Source: Saccharibacillus soli
Lineage (GTDB): Bacteria > Bacillota > Bacilli > Paenibacillales > Paenibacillaceae
NCBI GenBank assembly: GCA_002189105.1
Contig: NIOB01000003.1
Span: forward strand, 678,793 to 742,792
Length of the DNA: 64,000 bases
Direction of reading: 5' to 3'
The notes under the pieces were generated by a model. That model was not told the origin of the DNA and did not search any database. It was given only the letters and a program-made list of their open reading frames with translations. The translations under genes were made by a program, and so were the position numbers. The number at the start of each line of letters is the position of its first letter. The first letter of the stretch is position 1. Of the stretch, positions 8,546-18,056 are shown piece after piece.

Positions 8546-8656
8546 CTAGTGACGCTGCTGTTTGCCTTGGACATTGTTGCGGTCGGTCCACAGAATGTAT
8601 CCGGCGGATACGGCTGTAAGAACCAGAATGACCATGATAATCATGGCATCCGACAT
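8546..8656 (-). CDS. 36-residue single-span membrane peptide under c-di-AMP riboswitch
   Basis: ATG at 8656 with a strong GGAGG 8 nt upstream, stop TAG at 8546-8548. The product begins MSDAMIIMVILVLTAVSAGY and ends in a polar tail (WTDRNNVQGKQQRH). One hydrophobic span (residues 5-23) predicts a membrane peptide. It is the first gene after the c-di-AMP (ydaO-type) riboswitch at 8809-8970 on the same strand and has its own terminator, so it is probably the riboswitch's sole target. Known targets of this riboswitch class include potassium transporters and cell-wall or osmotic genes. A size resemblance to KdpF exists, but I see no KdpF signature and no kdpABC nearby. The function is unknown. Confidence 0.7.
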   Translation of the reverse strand: MSDAMIIMVILVLTAVSAGYILWTDRNNVQGKQQRH

Positions 8657-8808
8657 GCTCTATTCCTCCTCTGCTGATCTAAATCAATCTGGATGTTGGT
8701 GGCGACTGTACACGAATCAGAGGATGTACCTGCTCATTCTAATGAACGGACGCACTAGCGGAATTGCCTTTTTTTCCGAAATGAACACCGAAAGGAAAGT
8801 CACCTCTC

Positions 8809-8970
8809 CTGCTGCTGCTTACGAGGTTAGCTGACGGATTAGGGCGCAAGAGTCGCCCCGCCTGGCGCTTGATCCGAACAAACCGGATTAGCGAAAGGCT
8901 TCACCCCATGAGAGCCACAAGCGGCTTCTCGATTGGTTCCCCCGTTTTCTGGTACAAAATTCAGCAGTAA
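8809..8970 (-). promoter_or_regulatory. c-di-AMP riboswitch (ydaO-yuaA class)
   Basis: The minus strand carries the class hallmarks in order: AACGGGGGAACCAA, then ATGGGGTGAAGCC, then AATCCGTCAGCTAACCTCGT. The ends CTGCT/AGCAG close helix P1. I could not find a convincing intrinsic terminator between it and the peptide gene; a TTTCC...GGAAAAAAA hairpin near 8771-8799 is weak. The stretch 8971-9425 to murI shows no gene. Confidence 0.92.
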
Positions 8971-9425
8971 ACTCTTCATCTTAATCGTTAACTAGTGACG
9001 AATCCCATCATCCTTTCCGAAATGTAGGCGGCATGCCGGTACCTTCAATTTCCCCTTGGGAAATCGGGTTCCGTAAAGCGACGTTCCATCTGCTCAACAT
9101 AGGCGATCGAAGCCTGTTCCATCAACGTTCAAGCAGATAGGCGCGGCTTTCATGAACCGTATCTTAACCCCTGCTGACACCTTATGTAAAGGTTGAACTT
9201 TACCTGTTTTTGGTGCTTTGAAGGCTAATCGTTGACATGTGAAACATACAGGAAGCCGGATCTTTCATTATCGTGAAAAAGCTCCTCTTTACGCAGTTTC
9301 TCTCGATTATCACAGAAAAATACCCAAAATTTCAGGGTCTTCACTCTCTCTGCCTACTTTCAAAAAACAACCCAGCTAAAAAGTTAACGTTTTCATGAGC
9401 TGTATGTGGCGGTACGAACCGGATT

Positions 9426-10193
9426 TTACTCGGTGTTCAGAAGATGCCACGCACGCTCAAGCTTCAACTGATAAGCCGGGTCATCTGCCGAATTCATAAA
9501 TCGAATCTGACCGCTCCCGCCTCCTGACGTACCTTGCTGCTCCAAAATACCCATCAATCTTCTAACTGTCCCGGCACTCCCGTCGATCACCTGAATATGC
9601 GGCGGCAGCATCTGCTTGAGCAGCTGCGCATAATACGGATAGTGGGTACAGCCCAGCACAATAGTCCCATACTCATCCAGATCGAAAGGCTGAAATTTGC
9701 TGCGGAAATAACTGCCTAATTCAGCCGGGTTCAGATTAAGCTGCTCGCAGTATTGAACCAGTTCCGGCATGGGCAGCGAATCGACAATGCCGTGATCGTC
9801 CACACGCGACACCAGCTCCATATATTTGGACTGGCTCAGGGTTAGTTCTGTAGCCAATACCAGTACGCGGCGTCCGCTGGCCTCATTCATCTCCACCGCA
9901 GGCTTGACGGCTGGCTCCATGCCAATGACCGGAACCGGATAGCTCTGCCGCAGTGTCTCGGCTGCCACACTGGTAGCCGTATTGCAGGCCAGTACCAGCG
10001 CCTTGATATCCTGCTTCAACATACGTTCCGCTGCCTCATGTACATAACGGGTCACTTCTTCCCTGGACTTGGGCCCGTAGGGTACGTGCAGCGTATCTGC
10101 AAAAAAGATAAAATCTTCATTCGGCAATCTTCGCACTGCCTCACGCAGAACGGTTAACCCTCCAATTCCCGAATCGAAAAAAGCGATGGACAT
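9426..10193 (-). CDS. murI: Glutamate racemase
   Basis: 255 residues from ATG at 10193, preceded by AGGGGAAG; a longer frame to 10337 adds a non-conserved extension and is rejected. It interconverts L- and D-glutamate for peptidoglycan. Visible motifs are FFDSGIGGLTVLR (active-site Asp-Ser), PYGPKS, the first catalytic Cys in VLACNTATS, and the second in VLGCTHYPYY. The length is normal. It is preceded on the same strand by a GNAT gene, with a gap of about 180 nt from its stop to the murI start. Confidence 0.95.
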   Translation of the reverse strand: MSIAFFDSGIGGLTVLREAVRRLPNEDFIFFADTLHVPYGPKSREEVTRYVHEAAERMLKQDIKALVLACNTATSVAAETLRQSYPVPVIGMEPAVKPAVEMNEASGRRVLVLATELTLSQSKYMELVSRVDDHGIVDSLPMPELVQYCEQLNLNPAELGSYFRSKFQPFDLDEYGTIVLGCTHYPYYAQLLKQMLPPHIQVIDGSAGTVRRLMGILEQQGTSGGGSGQIRFMNSADDPAYQLKLERAWHLLNTE

Positions 10194-10373
10194 GCGACTT
10201 CCCCTACCGTTTCTTAATGTGTTCATCCTGGTCTGTGGATCTCTTGAACCTTTTAAGATTATAGACCTCTTCTGTAGAAAACACCAAACGAAGCGGATTG
10301 AAACCGGGGTTTTCCGCAAGCATTCAGATTCTCTCATCCTGAGAGCTGGAGGAGACTATACGAGCTGAGCGAG

Positions 10374-11021
10374 TTAGAGAATTTTAAAGACGAGTACCGG
10401 GCCATCCCAATCCGGCTCACAGATCTCGACAGCCGTAGATGCCCCCTTGCAGTCTGCGATTGCACGCCTCCAGAAGGCTAACGCAGGTTCATTTTCCTCC
10501 ATGATGCCCAGCTTCCAGACGCCGGAAAAACGTCGGAACAGCTGCTGGGCAGCCAGACGTCCCAAGCCAACCCTGCGGTATTTTTTCATCACAAAAAATT
10601 CAACTATCTCATGCCCATATTCCGCTTCACTATCCGATCCAGAGGAAACGGGTGGATAGGTAGGGACAGCGATCCGCGAAGCGTCTGTCGCATTACAGTC
10701 TGCGTCCTCGCCGGAAGCTCCAGCTTCACCTTCTACCGGGAAGGGAATGAGCGAAAGCGACTGCCCCGGCAGGAAACGACGAATCAGCGCAAAACCCGCC
10801 AATTGACCGTCTGCCCGCAGCAGAAAAGGATAATGACCCGGCTTGTTCCAATAGGCGTCCAGATCGCGGTACTCATACCTTCCCTCTTCATTCACATCTT
10901 CGGGATCATATTCAGTGAAATCATATTTATACAGCTCCGTCAGCTGCCGCAGCGCCGTCTGGTGTTCCTGGTCGGCGGGTTGGCAGAGCAGCTCAAATTT
11001 TGCTTCTGTCATCAATTGCAT
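10374..11021 (-). CDS. GNAT family N-acetyltransferase
   Basis: 215 residues from ATG at 11021 (AAAGGAG 3 nt upstream; ATG 11012 is equally possible). The acetyl-CoA motif is FFVMKKYRRVGLGRLAAQQLF, with R/Q-x-x-G-x-G present, followed by the usual strand-loop-helix KLGIMEENEPALAFWRRAI. Before it, at about residues 95-130, is an acidic, Ser/Thr-rich insertion (GEAGASGEDADCNATDAS...SSGSDSEAE) that breaks the fold's strand order and may be a surface loop. The substrate is unknown. The fold is clear, the specific function is not. Confidence 0.85.
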   Translation of the reverse strand: MQLMTEAKFELLCQPADQEHQTALRQLTELYKYDFTEYDPEDVNEEGRYEYRDLDAYWNKPGHYPFLLRADGQLAGFALIRRFLPGQSLSLIPFPVEGEAGASGEDADCNATDASRIAVPTYPPVSSGSDSEAEYGHEIVEFFVMKKYRRVGLGRLAAQQLFRRFSGVWKLGIMEENEPALAFWRRAIADCKGASTAVEICEPDWDGPVLVFKIL

Positions 11022-11281
11022 GGTCTCCTTTGGCTGGATGATGTTAGGCCGTGTCTTCAAACCTGCTGATGTGCATCTTTTACCGCCTTTTCGCGCTCTA
11101 CCGGACTCGTACCTAAAGCGTGCACGATTCCAGCGACGCCGCGTCACTTTCCTTTGACGTGCCCCGGCACGCCTTCAGAAAAGTTCCTTGTTTAGCACGA
11201 AAATTCGGCAAAATCTGCTTCCATCGAGGGTTGAATACACGCCCTAGGCAAATCGTAGTTCGTTCTGAATAATCTCAGGAT

Positions 11282-12163
11282 TCAAATCTCTTCTTCTGCC
11301 TGCGCTTCTTCTATTCGCTTTAACAGATCCTGGGCAAAATCAACCAGGACTTCTTGCGATATAGAAATAGGGCCGTTTGTCGCTCCTGTGTAGGCATCCC
11401 GTGCTGCCTGGATGACGAACTGCCATTCAGGCAGTGCAAATACGCCCCATAGACCGCCTTCTCTCTTGGAGGCGACATGACCTTGAGTGAGAAACAGCAG
11501 CACGCGGCATAGATTCAAGGTGACATACATGGCAGCATCCCCTATGGCCGCCTCCGCATCTGCCACATCATGTAGAATCGAACGCAGATAAGCTTCCCGA
11601 GGCACAGCAGGCATGCACGTGCGTAGGGGCTTACCATAGAGCACGAAACCCCTTTCATACGCGACAACGATCTGGGAAGCCAGGTCTGGATCGTCATAGT
11701 AAGCGCAGAGGTAATCAGGATTCTCTTCATATCGGGGGCGATGCAGGGAAGAATAATGGTAGACCGCTGGCGTTGGGCAGACGACCGATTGGAGCCCTTC
11801 TTTCTTCACCACGGTATATTCGATGTTGCGCCCTGTCGGAAGTGTGGCATGCAGGTCGAGCGTCAGTCGGCTCAACTTCAGCAGCTCCTCACGTGCTGGA
11901 TCGCCGCTCACGACAACCAGCAGATCGATGTCGCTTGACGCCGGATTGAATCCTCCCATCGCCAATGAGCCATGCAGATAGATGCCAGCGACCCTGTCAC
12001 CCAGTGCCTGCCGACATCGGGCTGCCAGATCTTGCGCGGTCTGAAGGGCTTTGCGAATTTCATTGTCTATGTGGCTTGCTCTATGGTTGTCGATGTCGCT
12101 TGCTGTATGATCGTGCAGAAGATCCGGCAGGGGAATCACGACTTGTGGATTACGCTTATACAT
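11282..12163 (-). CDS. AadA-like aminoglycoside nucleotidyltransferase family protein
   Basis: 293 residues from ATG at 12163, with AAGGAGG 8 nt upstream. The nucleotidyltransferase core is plain: GIYLHGSLAMGGFNPASSDIDLLVVV (GS-x-SDxD metal-binding motif), followed by DLHATLPTGRNIEYTVV. The C-terminal helical region (YVTLNLCRVLLFLTQGHVASKREGG) matches the DUF4111 domain of AadA/ANT(9)-type streptomycin-spectinomycin adenylyltransferases. Chromosomal homologues are common in Paenibacillaceae, and a resistance role is not proven. It stands alone. Confidence 0.85.
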   Translation of the reverse strand: MYKRNPQVVIPLPDLLHDHTASDIDNHRASHIDNEIRKALQTAQDLAARCRQALGDRVAGIYLHGSLAMGGFNPASSDIDLLVVVSGDPAREELLKLSRLTLDLHATLPTGRNIEYTVVKKEGLQSVVCPTPAVYHYSSLHRPRYEENPDYLCAYYDDPDLASQIVVAYERGFVLYGKPLRTCMPAVPREAYLRSILHDVADAEAAIGDAAMYVTLNLCRVLLFLTQGHVASKREGGLWGVFALPEWQFVIQAARDAYTGATNGPISISQEVLVDFAQDLLKRIEEAQAEEEI

Positions 12164-12296
12164 GGAGTGAGCCTCCTTGAATATTTGGGAATAGATCATC
12201 CTTCTGTCTTCATTATAGGAGACGCTCCTGTCTTTCTATAGGCCGCAGACGGTTCAGAACGGTTTGCGACATAAGAAGCGACTGAATTTCCCAACG

Positions 12297-12341
12297 CAAA
12301 AAGACCCGGAATCCCCATGTACATACGGATTTCGGGTCTTT
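12297..12341 (-). terminator. terminator after the HTH gene
   Basis: AAAGACCCGGAATCC...GGATTTCGGGTCTTT hairpin; the minus strand ends in TTTTTGCG. It could work in both directions. Confidence 0.8.
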
Positions 12342-12498
12342 GATAAAATTTGGCAGGACGGGGCTAAAGGGTCTGAAATCTCATGAGTCAACGAGAGCTT
12401 TCAGAGCGGGTTTTACCTGATACAGCGAAACGTAGATCCGTTAGCGGTAGTCTTTCGGTGGTCTGCGAAATCAGCTCCACGCGCTATTTATTCAGCGA

Positions 12499-12819
12499 TC
12501 ATCCGTGTTTACGTGAATAACAGATGCGCCGAATCCGTTCGACGGACAACCCGTAGCGATGCGCCAGTTCATCAATGGACGCAGCACCTTCACGGTAAAG
12601 AGTCCGAATCTCGATATTACGTGCTGCCAATTCGGCTCGCAGACCGGAACGTTCTCCCCAGCCCTTCCGATGATCGGCAGGGGCTGGGATATATAGGGTT
12701 TCTCCTCCCGCGTAGCGCTGAAGCTCTTGCAGCAGCGTAGGGGGCAGGCAATCTGCCGCATTGCGGTAACCCCGCCGGGTATGAGTACCGCCGGGCAGAG
12801 AATGATTGTTGTCGGACAT
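12499..12819 (-). CDS. Mor/CD3324-type helix-turn-helix protein
   Basis: 106 residues from ATG at 12819 (GAAGGAG 9 nt upstream). Residues 25-106 follow the pattern of CD3324/Mor-like small regulators: LLQELQRYAGGETLYIPAP, then WGERSGLRAELAARNIEIRTLY, and a C-terminal HTH (SIDELAHRYGLSVERIRRI). Family members are putative DNA-binding proteins, some related to phage Mor activators. The N-terminal 20 residues are polar and not conserved. Its target is unknown. It follows a possible 44-residue gene on the same strand. Confidence 0.75.
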   Translation of the reverse strand: MSDNNHSLPGGTHTRRGYRNAADCLPPTLLQELQRYAGGETLYIPAPADHRKGWGERSGLRAELAARNIEIRTLYREGAASIDELAHRYGLSVERIRRICYSRKHG

Positions 12820-12917
12820 GTAACTCGCTCCTTCCCGAATATAAGTCGGTGGGAAGCAAAGCCTGTCCGGGCGATCCGCCAATTTCTATGGCTCCATGCA
12901 GAGGGCGGTTCGCGCCT

Positions 12918-13052
12918 TTACAGGCTTTGCATGGAGCAGGTTGGATGCGTGTCCCGTACAGTGTACAGCTTCAGCATCGGCACTCGCCGCGCAGAGTGTC
13001 TGCCTCGGGCAGAAGTTTGCTTCATCGAATATTCCATCATCGAGCTTTCCAT
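12918..13052 (-). CDS. possible 44-residue protein
   Basis: ATG at 13052 with AAGGAGG 9 nt upstream and a -10-like TATAAT about 40 nt before the start. The product (MESSMMEYSMKQTSARGRHS...) is basic with two Cys and no recognisable domain. It could instead be the leader of the HTH gene 99 nt downstream. Only the ribosome site and promoter-like box support it. Confidence 0.35.
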   Translation of the reverse strand: MESSMMEYSMKQTSARGRHSARRVPMLKLYTVRDTHPTCSMQSL

Positions 13053-13217
13053 CGTCCGAACCCTCCTTTGTTCTGTATTTCTCCAGTAAATTATACTTTC
13101 CACTTATACCTTGGAGATAGTATCATGGCAAGCGGCCTGAGGGTGTCCACCTATGCGGCTGATAAGTGGGTTAGACGCCTCAGCATCCCTTGCGAGCTGC
13201 ACTGAATCCACTGCGGG

Positions 13218-14174
13218 CTATGTGGGCCAGCCTGCGGCGGCGATATGCAGAGCGCCAATGGCTCCGCAGTAAGCGCCGTATTCCGGCATCTCGGCTTCGC
13301 AGCCCAGCATCGTCGTGAAGCGCGCGGTCAGGTCGCGCAGAAGCGGATTGTAGTCGTAAGACGAGCCGACGTACACGACTCGGCTTGTGCCCTGGAGCTT
13401 GGCGGCCTGCACCGCGACCGTCACGACGATCTCCGCGACCATGCCGACCACGGCAGCCGCATAATCCTGCGGCTGCACGCCGGCGGCGGGCGGAACAGGC
13501 CGCGCAAAGTTCGCGGCCGTCAGGTCGCCGGCAATCGGCGGCTCCGCTGGAGCATAGATCTGCCCCACCGTCAGATCGACCGCCTCCCGGTCGCCCAGCG
13601 GTGCCATTCGCGCGATGGCTTCGTAATCGCGCAGCCCGCACAGCAGGCCGGTCAGCCCGACGATCGTGCCTCCGCCAAGACCGATTCCGCCGAGCCTCGG
13701 CCTTTCGGCGCCATCAATTAGATGCAGCGACGTCCCCGTGCCGACGTTCGCCAGGATGAACCGCTCCGCCGCCAAGTCGGCTTCGCCCCGGTGGCCGTAT
13801 GCCGTAACCCGGACGGCTCCTTCAGCCGTCGCCTCGAACTCCGGAATCATACCGGAGTCCGCGTATTCCGGCAGCAGGCGGCGCAGATGCTCCGCCTGCC
13901 CACCGGTATAGCCGATGCGCGTATCGGCGGGCAGATTGGCCCGCACCCAGTCCGCCGCGTCCTGAATCTGCGACGTGGCAAACTTGCAGAGCGCGGGCAC
14001 CCGTCGCCCGGAAGCTGCGCCTTGCGAATCGGGCGGCTGCTTCGCCGCCTGGCCTGCGGCCCCTGCGTGTGGCGGATACCCATGATCCGTCCCGTCACTG
14101 CCGCTTCCCTCGTCAAGATAAGCGATCTTAATCAGCGTTCCTCCCGCATCGATTCCGGCCATTCTCTTCGTCAT
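13218..14174 (-). CDS. coaW: Type II pantothenate kinase
   Basis: 318 residues from ATG at 14174 (GGGAGGG 8 nt upstream). It phosphorylates pantothenate, the first step of coenzyme A synthesis. The ASKHA-fold motifs of the type II enzyme are seen: AGIDAGGTLIKIAYLD at the N-terminus, FILANVGTGTSLHLIDG, and RLGGIGLGGGTIVGLTGLL. A Gly/Ala/Pro-rich insertion lies at about residues 20-55 and is unusual; otherwise length and order fit. The gene is monocistronic. Type II enzymes resist feedback by CoA in staphylococci, which I cannot judge here. Confidence 0.85.
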   Translation of the reverse strand: MTKRMAGIDAGGTLIKIAYLDEGSGSDGTDHGYPPHAGAAGQAAKQPPDSQGAASGRRVPALCKFATSQIQDAADWVRANLPADTRIGYTGGQAEHLRRLLPEYADSGMIPEFEATAEGAVRVTAYGHRGEADLAAERFILANVGTGTSLHLIDGAERPRLGGIGLGGGTIVGLTGLLCGLRDYEAIARMAPLGDREAVDLTVGQIYAPAEPPIAGDLTAANFARPVPPAAGVQPQDYAAAVVGMVAEIVVTVAVQAAKLQGTSRVVYVGSSYDYNPLLRDLTARFTTMLGCEAEMPEYGAYCGAIGALHIAAAGWPT

Positions 14175-14361
14175 TTGCTTGACCCTCCCCATGCACCCTG
14201 CGGCAGCCTCCAGACTCTATCCATCGGCTTGCTGGAGTCCAGCCGTGCCCACTGCCGGACGTCTCTTTCTTCTATTCTATGTTCCATCCTTCTATTCTAT
14301 GTTCCATCATAGGCTCTCTTTGCCCATCCGCCAAATTTTTTAACTTTCCGCGCTTTCCCTC

Positions 14362-14390
14362 TTGATCTTTGTGCTCCGATCCTTTACAGT
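14362..14390 (+). promoter_or_regulatory. promoter of riboswitch-MFS transcript
   Basis: TTGATC (14362-14367), 17-nt spacer, TACAGT (14385-14390), placing the RNA start just before the aptamer's P1 helix. Confidence 0.55.
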
Positions 14391-14400
14391 AATACGAGTT

Positions 14401-14468
14401 GACATTGTATACCTCAATAAGACGGTTTGAGGGTATCTACCGGGGACCATATCTCCCGACTACAAGTC
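14401..14468 (+). promoter_or_regulatory. purine riboswitch aptamer, guanine-type specificity base
   Basis: GACATTGTA/TACAAGTC form P1, CCTCA/TGAGG P2, CGGGGA/TCTCCCG P3, and the core joint reads GTATCTACC. The specificity position (GACTAC, equivalent to C74) is C, which in known aptamers selects guanine or hypoxanthine, not adenine. It precedes the MFS exporter gene. Confidence 0.88.
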
Positions 14469-14501
14469 GCGCCACCGGCGCCCTTGGAGTCGGGAGTTTT
14501 T
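14453..14501 (+). terminator. riboswitch-controlled terminator
   Basis: CTCCCGACT (14453-14461) pairs perfectly with AGTCGGGAG (14488-14496), followed by TTTTT. The 5' arm is the 3' side of aptamer helix P3, so ligand binding should block the terminator: an ON switch, as known for pbuE. Confidence 0.8.
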
Positions 14502-14569
14502 GCGTGCTGCGCATCTCCCGACCTACAAGCAAGCGCCAAACTTGTATAGAAAAGGAGCTATGTCGCACT

Positions 14570-15784
14570 ATGAACATCAAAGTCCTGGTTCTGACACTTG
14601 CCGCCTTCACGGTTGGCCTTGTCGAACTCATCATCGGCGGCGTTCTGCCGCTGATCGCCTCCGATCTGGGCGTATCCGTCAGCACCGCAGGTCAGCTGAT
14701 TACTGCTTACGCCTTGGTATATGCTGTATCCGGCCCTACCCTGCTTGCACTGACCGCCAAGATCGAACGCCGCAAGCTGTATATGCTCTCGCTGGTCGTA
14801 TTTATCCTCGGCAGCCTGCTGGCCTTCTGGAGTCCAAACTTCAGTGTGCTGCTCGCTTCCCGATTCGTTACCGCAGCCAGCGGTTCACTCATTACGACGC
14901 TGTCGCTGACCATCGCGGTCAAAGTCGTGCCGGAAAGCTTCCGCGCACGTGTCATCGGGATCGTATCGATGGGCATCAGCTCGGCCATCGTGCTCGGCGT
15001 ACCGCTGGGCGTACTCGCTGCCAACCACTTCGGCTGGCGCATCCTGTTCCTGTTCATCGCCATCTTCGCCCTGCTTGCGATGCTCGTCATCTACAAGCTG
15101 ATGGAGCCAATCGCTCCGCAGCAGGTCATGCCGCTGCGTCAGCAGCTGGCTTCCCTGAAAAACATGCGCGTGATGGGCGCCCATCTGGTTACGCTGCTGC
15201 TGCTGGCAGGTCATTATACATTGTATGCTTACTTCACCCCATTCCTGGAAAACGTCATGCACCTGAACGCTTCCTGGATCAGCATCGTGTACTTCTTCTT
15301 CGGCCTTGCGGCTGTAGCAGGAGGCATGATTGGGGGCGTGATGTCGGATAGTCTGGGCGCTAAAAAGAGCATCCTGATCGTGGTTGGCGTCTTCGCGCTG
15401 TCCCTGTTCATTCTGCCTTTCACCGCCTCCATGATTCCTCTGTTTGCGATTCTGGTCTTCATCTGGGGCGCTCTGAGCTGGGCACTGTCACCGGCGCAGC
15501 AGAGTTATCTGATTGAAGCCGCTCCAGAAACGTCCGAGATTCAGCAGAGCTTTAACTTCTCGGCGCTTCAGATCGGCATCGCAGCCGGTTCGGCAATCGG
15601 AGGCGTCGTCATCGACCGCGCTCCTTCCGTGACCTACAATGCCTGGGTTGGCGGATTGATCGTCGTGCTGGCTTTTGGAGTCGCTCTCTACACGCTCTAT
15701 CACAAGACATCATCTCGTCGCCCGCAGCAGGATCAATCACAGGGCGGTTCCAAGAAGCTGGAACCTACCTTCGGTGGGGACTGA
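14570..15784 (+). CDS. MFS (DHA1) exporter, probable purine efflux pump (PbuE-like)
   Basis: 404 residues from ATG at 14570, 12 nt after AAGGAG. Twelve hydrophobic segments are visible; the DHA1 signature region LIGGVLPLIASDLGVSVSTAGQLITAYALVYAVSGP and the loop AKIERRKLYMLSL fit drug/nucleobase exporters. The purine riboswitch upstream, arranged to turn transcription on when ligand is bound, matches the logic of B. subtilis pbuE, an adenine/hypoxanthine efflux pump; the assignment as a purine exporter rests on that context. The polar C-terminal tail (RRPQQDQSQGGSKK) is short. A strong terminator follows. Confidence 0.88.
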   Translation: MNIKVLVLTLAAFTVGLVELIIGGVLPLIASDLGVSVSTAGQLITAYALVYAVSGPTLLALTAKIERRKLYMLSLVVFILGSLLAFWSPNFSVLLASRFVTAASGSLITTLSLTIAVKVVPESFRARVIGIVSMGISSAIVLGVPLGVLAANHFGWRILFLFIAIFALLAMLVIYKLMEPIAPQQVMPLRQQLASLKNMRVMGAHLVTLLLLAGHYTLYAYFTPFLENVMHLNASWISIVYFFFGLAAVAGGMIGGVMSDSLGAKKSILIVVGVFALSLFILPFTASMIPLFAILVFIWGALSWALSPAQQSYLIEAAPETSEIQQSFNFSALQIGIAAGSAIGGVVIDRAPSVTYNAWVGGLIVVLAFGVALYTLYHKTSSRRPQQDQSQGGSKKLEPTFGGD

Positions 15785-15822
15785 TGGTTTGACGAAATGG
15801 CTTTAAATATGATGAACCACCA

Positions 15823-15860
15823 AACTTTGCCATCTTTTCAAGGTCGGCAAAGTTTTTTTT
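15823..15860 (+). terminator. MFS gene terminator
   Basis: AACTTTGCC...GGCAAAGTT followed by a run of eight T. Confidence 0.88.
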
Positions 15861-15930
15861 GCATTTTTATGAACAATTCCGCTTACCCAAACGTCTTTAT
15901 AGCGAAATGTTGAAGAAAGGCGGATTCGGG

Positions 15931-16356
15931 ATGAAGCTGAAGAATATAAGTTTTATGGTTATCTCGATGCTTCTGGTCATGGTATTGCTGGCTGGCTGCG
16001 GGGAAAAAGGAGATCCTCTCATTCGAGTAGGGATACAAGGCACTAAAGATACCGTGGAGTTTGACGAAAATAAAGTGATCGAAGATCAGGCTGCGGTCAA
16101 GGAGTTCAAGAGCATTATTGCTGACGCACATACCGAAGCCAACGCAGCATCCGTACAGGAAGCGGAGATCGACAAGCCATACATTGCGATTATCGATAAT
16201 CGGGACGGGAAAAGCTTGACTGTCTGGCTCAATCTCTGGCTTCAGCGGGACGGCTCTGTTTTATTCAACAAAAAAAGAAGCGGCGATTCGAGATATTTCC
16301 TGTTGGATCACAAGGCAGGAGCACGTGTCAAACAGCTGCTGGCGCTAAAGCGATAA
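15931..16356 (+). CDS. hypothetical lipoprotein
   Basis: 141 residues from ATG at 15931, chosen because it places a classic lipoprotein signal peptide at the N-terminus (MKLKNISFMVISMLLVMVLL, then lipobox LAGC, Cys about residue 23). The ribosome site is weak (AAAGGCGG); ATG 15907 is an alternative. The mature part is charged and ends in VKQLLALKR; no domain is recognised. It would be anchored to the outer face of the membrane after processing by Lgt, encoded at 58275-59372. Confidence 0.75.
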   Translation: MKLKNISFMVISMLLVMVLLAGCGEKGDPLIRVGIQGTKDTVEFDENKVIEDQAAVKEFKSIIADAHTEANAASVQEAEIDKPYIAIIDNRDGKSLTVWLNLWLQRDGSVLFNKKRSGDSRYFLLDHKAGARVKQLLALKR

Positions 16357-16479
16357 CGGTAATGGCTGAACAGCAGGCATAGACAAACCGCCGTGACGGT
16401 CCATGATCCATTGGCCTGTATGCCAGGGAGAGGCAGTGCTTGTGTACGGTTCCGGGCTGGTTGAGCCATACAAGAGAAA

Positions 16480-16516
16480 TAAAAAAAGAGATGCCGCGTC
16501 CGGCATCTCTTTTTTG
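16480..16516. terminator. bidirectional terminator between lipoprotein gene and eno
   Basis: AAAAAAGAGATGCCG-cgtc-CGGCATCTCTTTTTT, symmetric with A- and T-runs, so it can end both converging transcripts. Confidence 0.88.
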
Positions 16517-16621
16517 CTTCTCACAGAGACTGAGGCGTCCCTCATTCCCTGTGATTGGCGAACGATCACCTTGCGGTGAGTCGTTTTATTTAAGCTTCAT
16601 GCGAAGCTGTTGTAAGAAATC

Positions 16622-17947
<1,326 letters not shown>

Positions 17948-18056
17948 TTATTCAGGAGCGCCCGGACTTCTCATCTTTTGGGGATGAAAAATGTCCAAGC
18001 ACTCCATATTACCATCTTCAATGAAGCTCCACCGTTAACTATGCCACATTCACGGC

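Noticed and set aside
8771-8799. Terminator of the c-di-AMP riboswitch
   Set aside because: TTTCC...GGAAA gives only a weak stem; the TTTCGG copies are direct, not inverted, so the expression platform stays unassigned.
9180-9215. Plus-strand hairpin GTAAAG...CTTTAC followed by CTGTTTTT
   Set aside because: No plus-strand gene lies upstream to be terminated, and on the minus strand no T-run follows; kept as an unexplained weak hairpin.
11282-12163. Acquired antibiotic-resistance gene
   Set aside because: The AadA-like fold is clear, but no transposase, integron site or composition change surrounds it; a resident chromosomal homologue is more likely.
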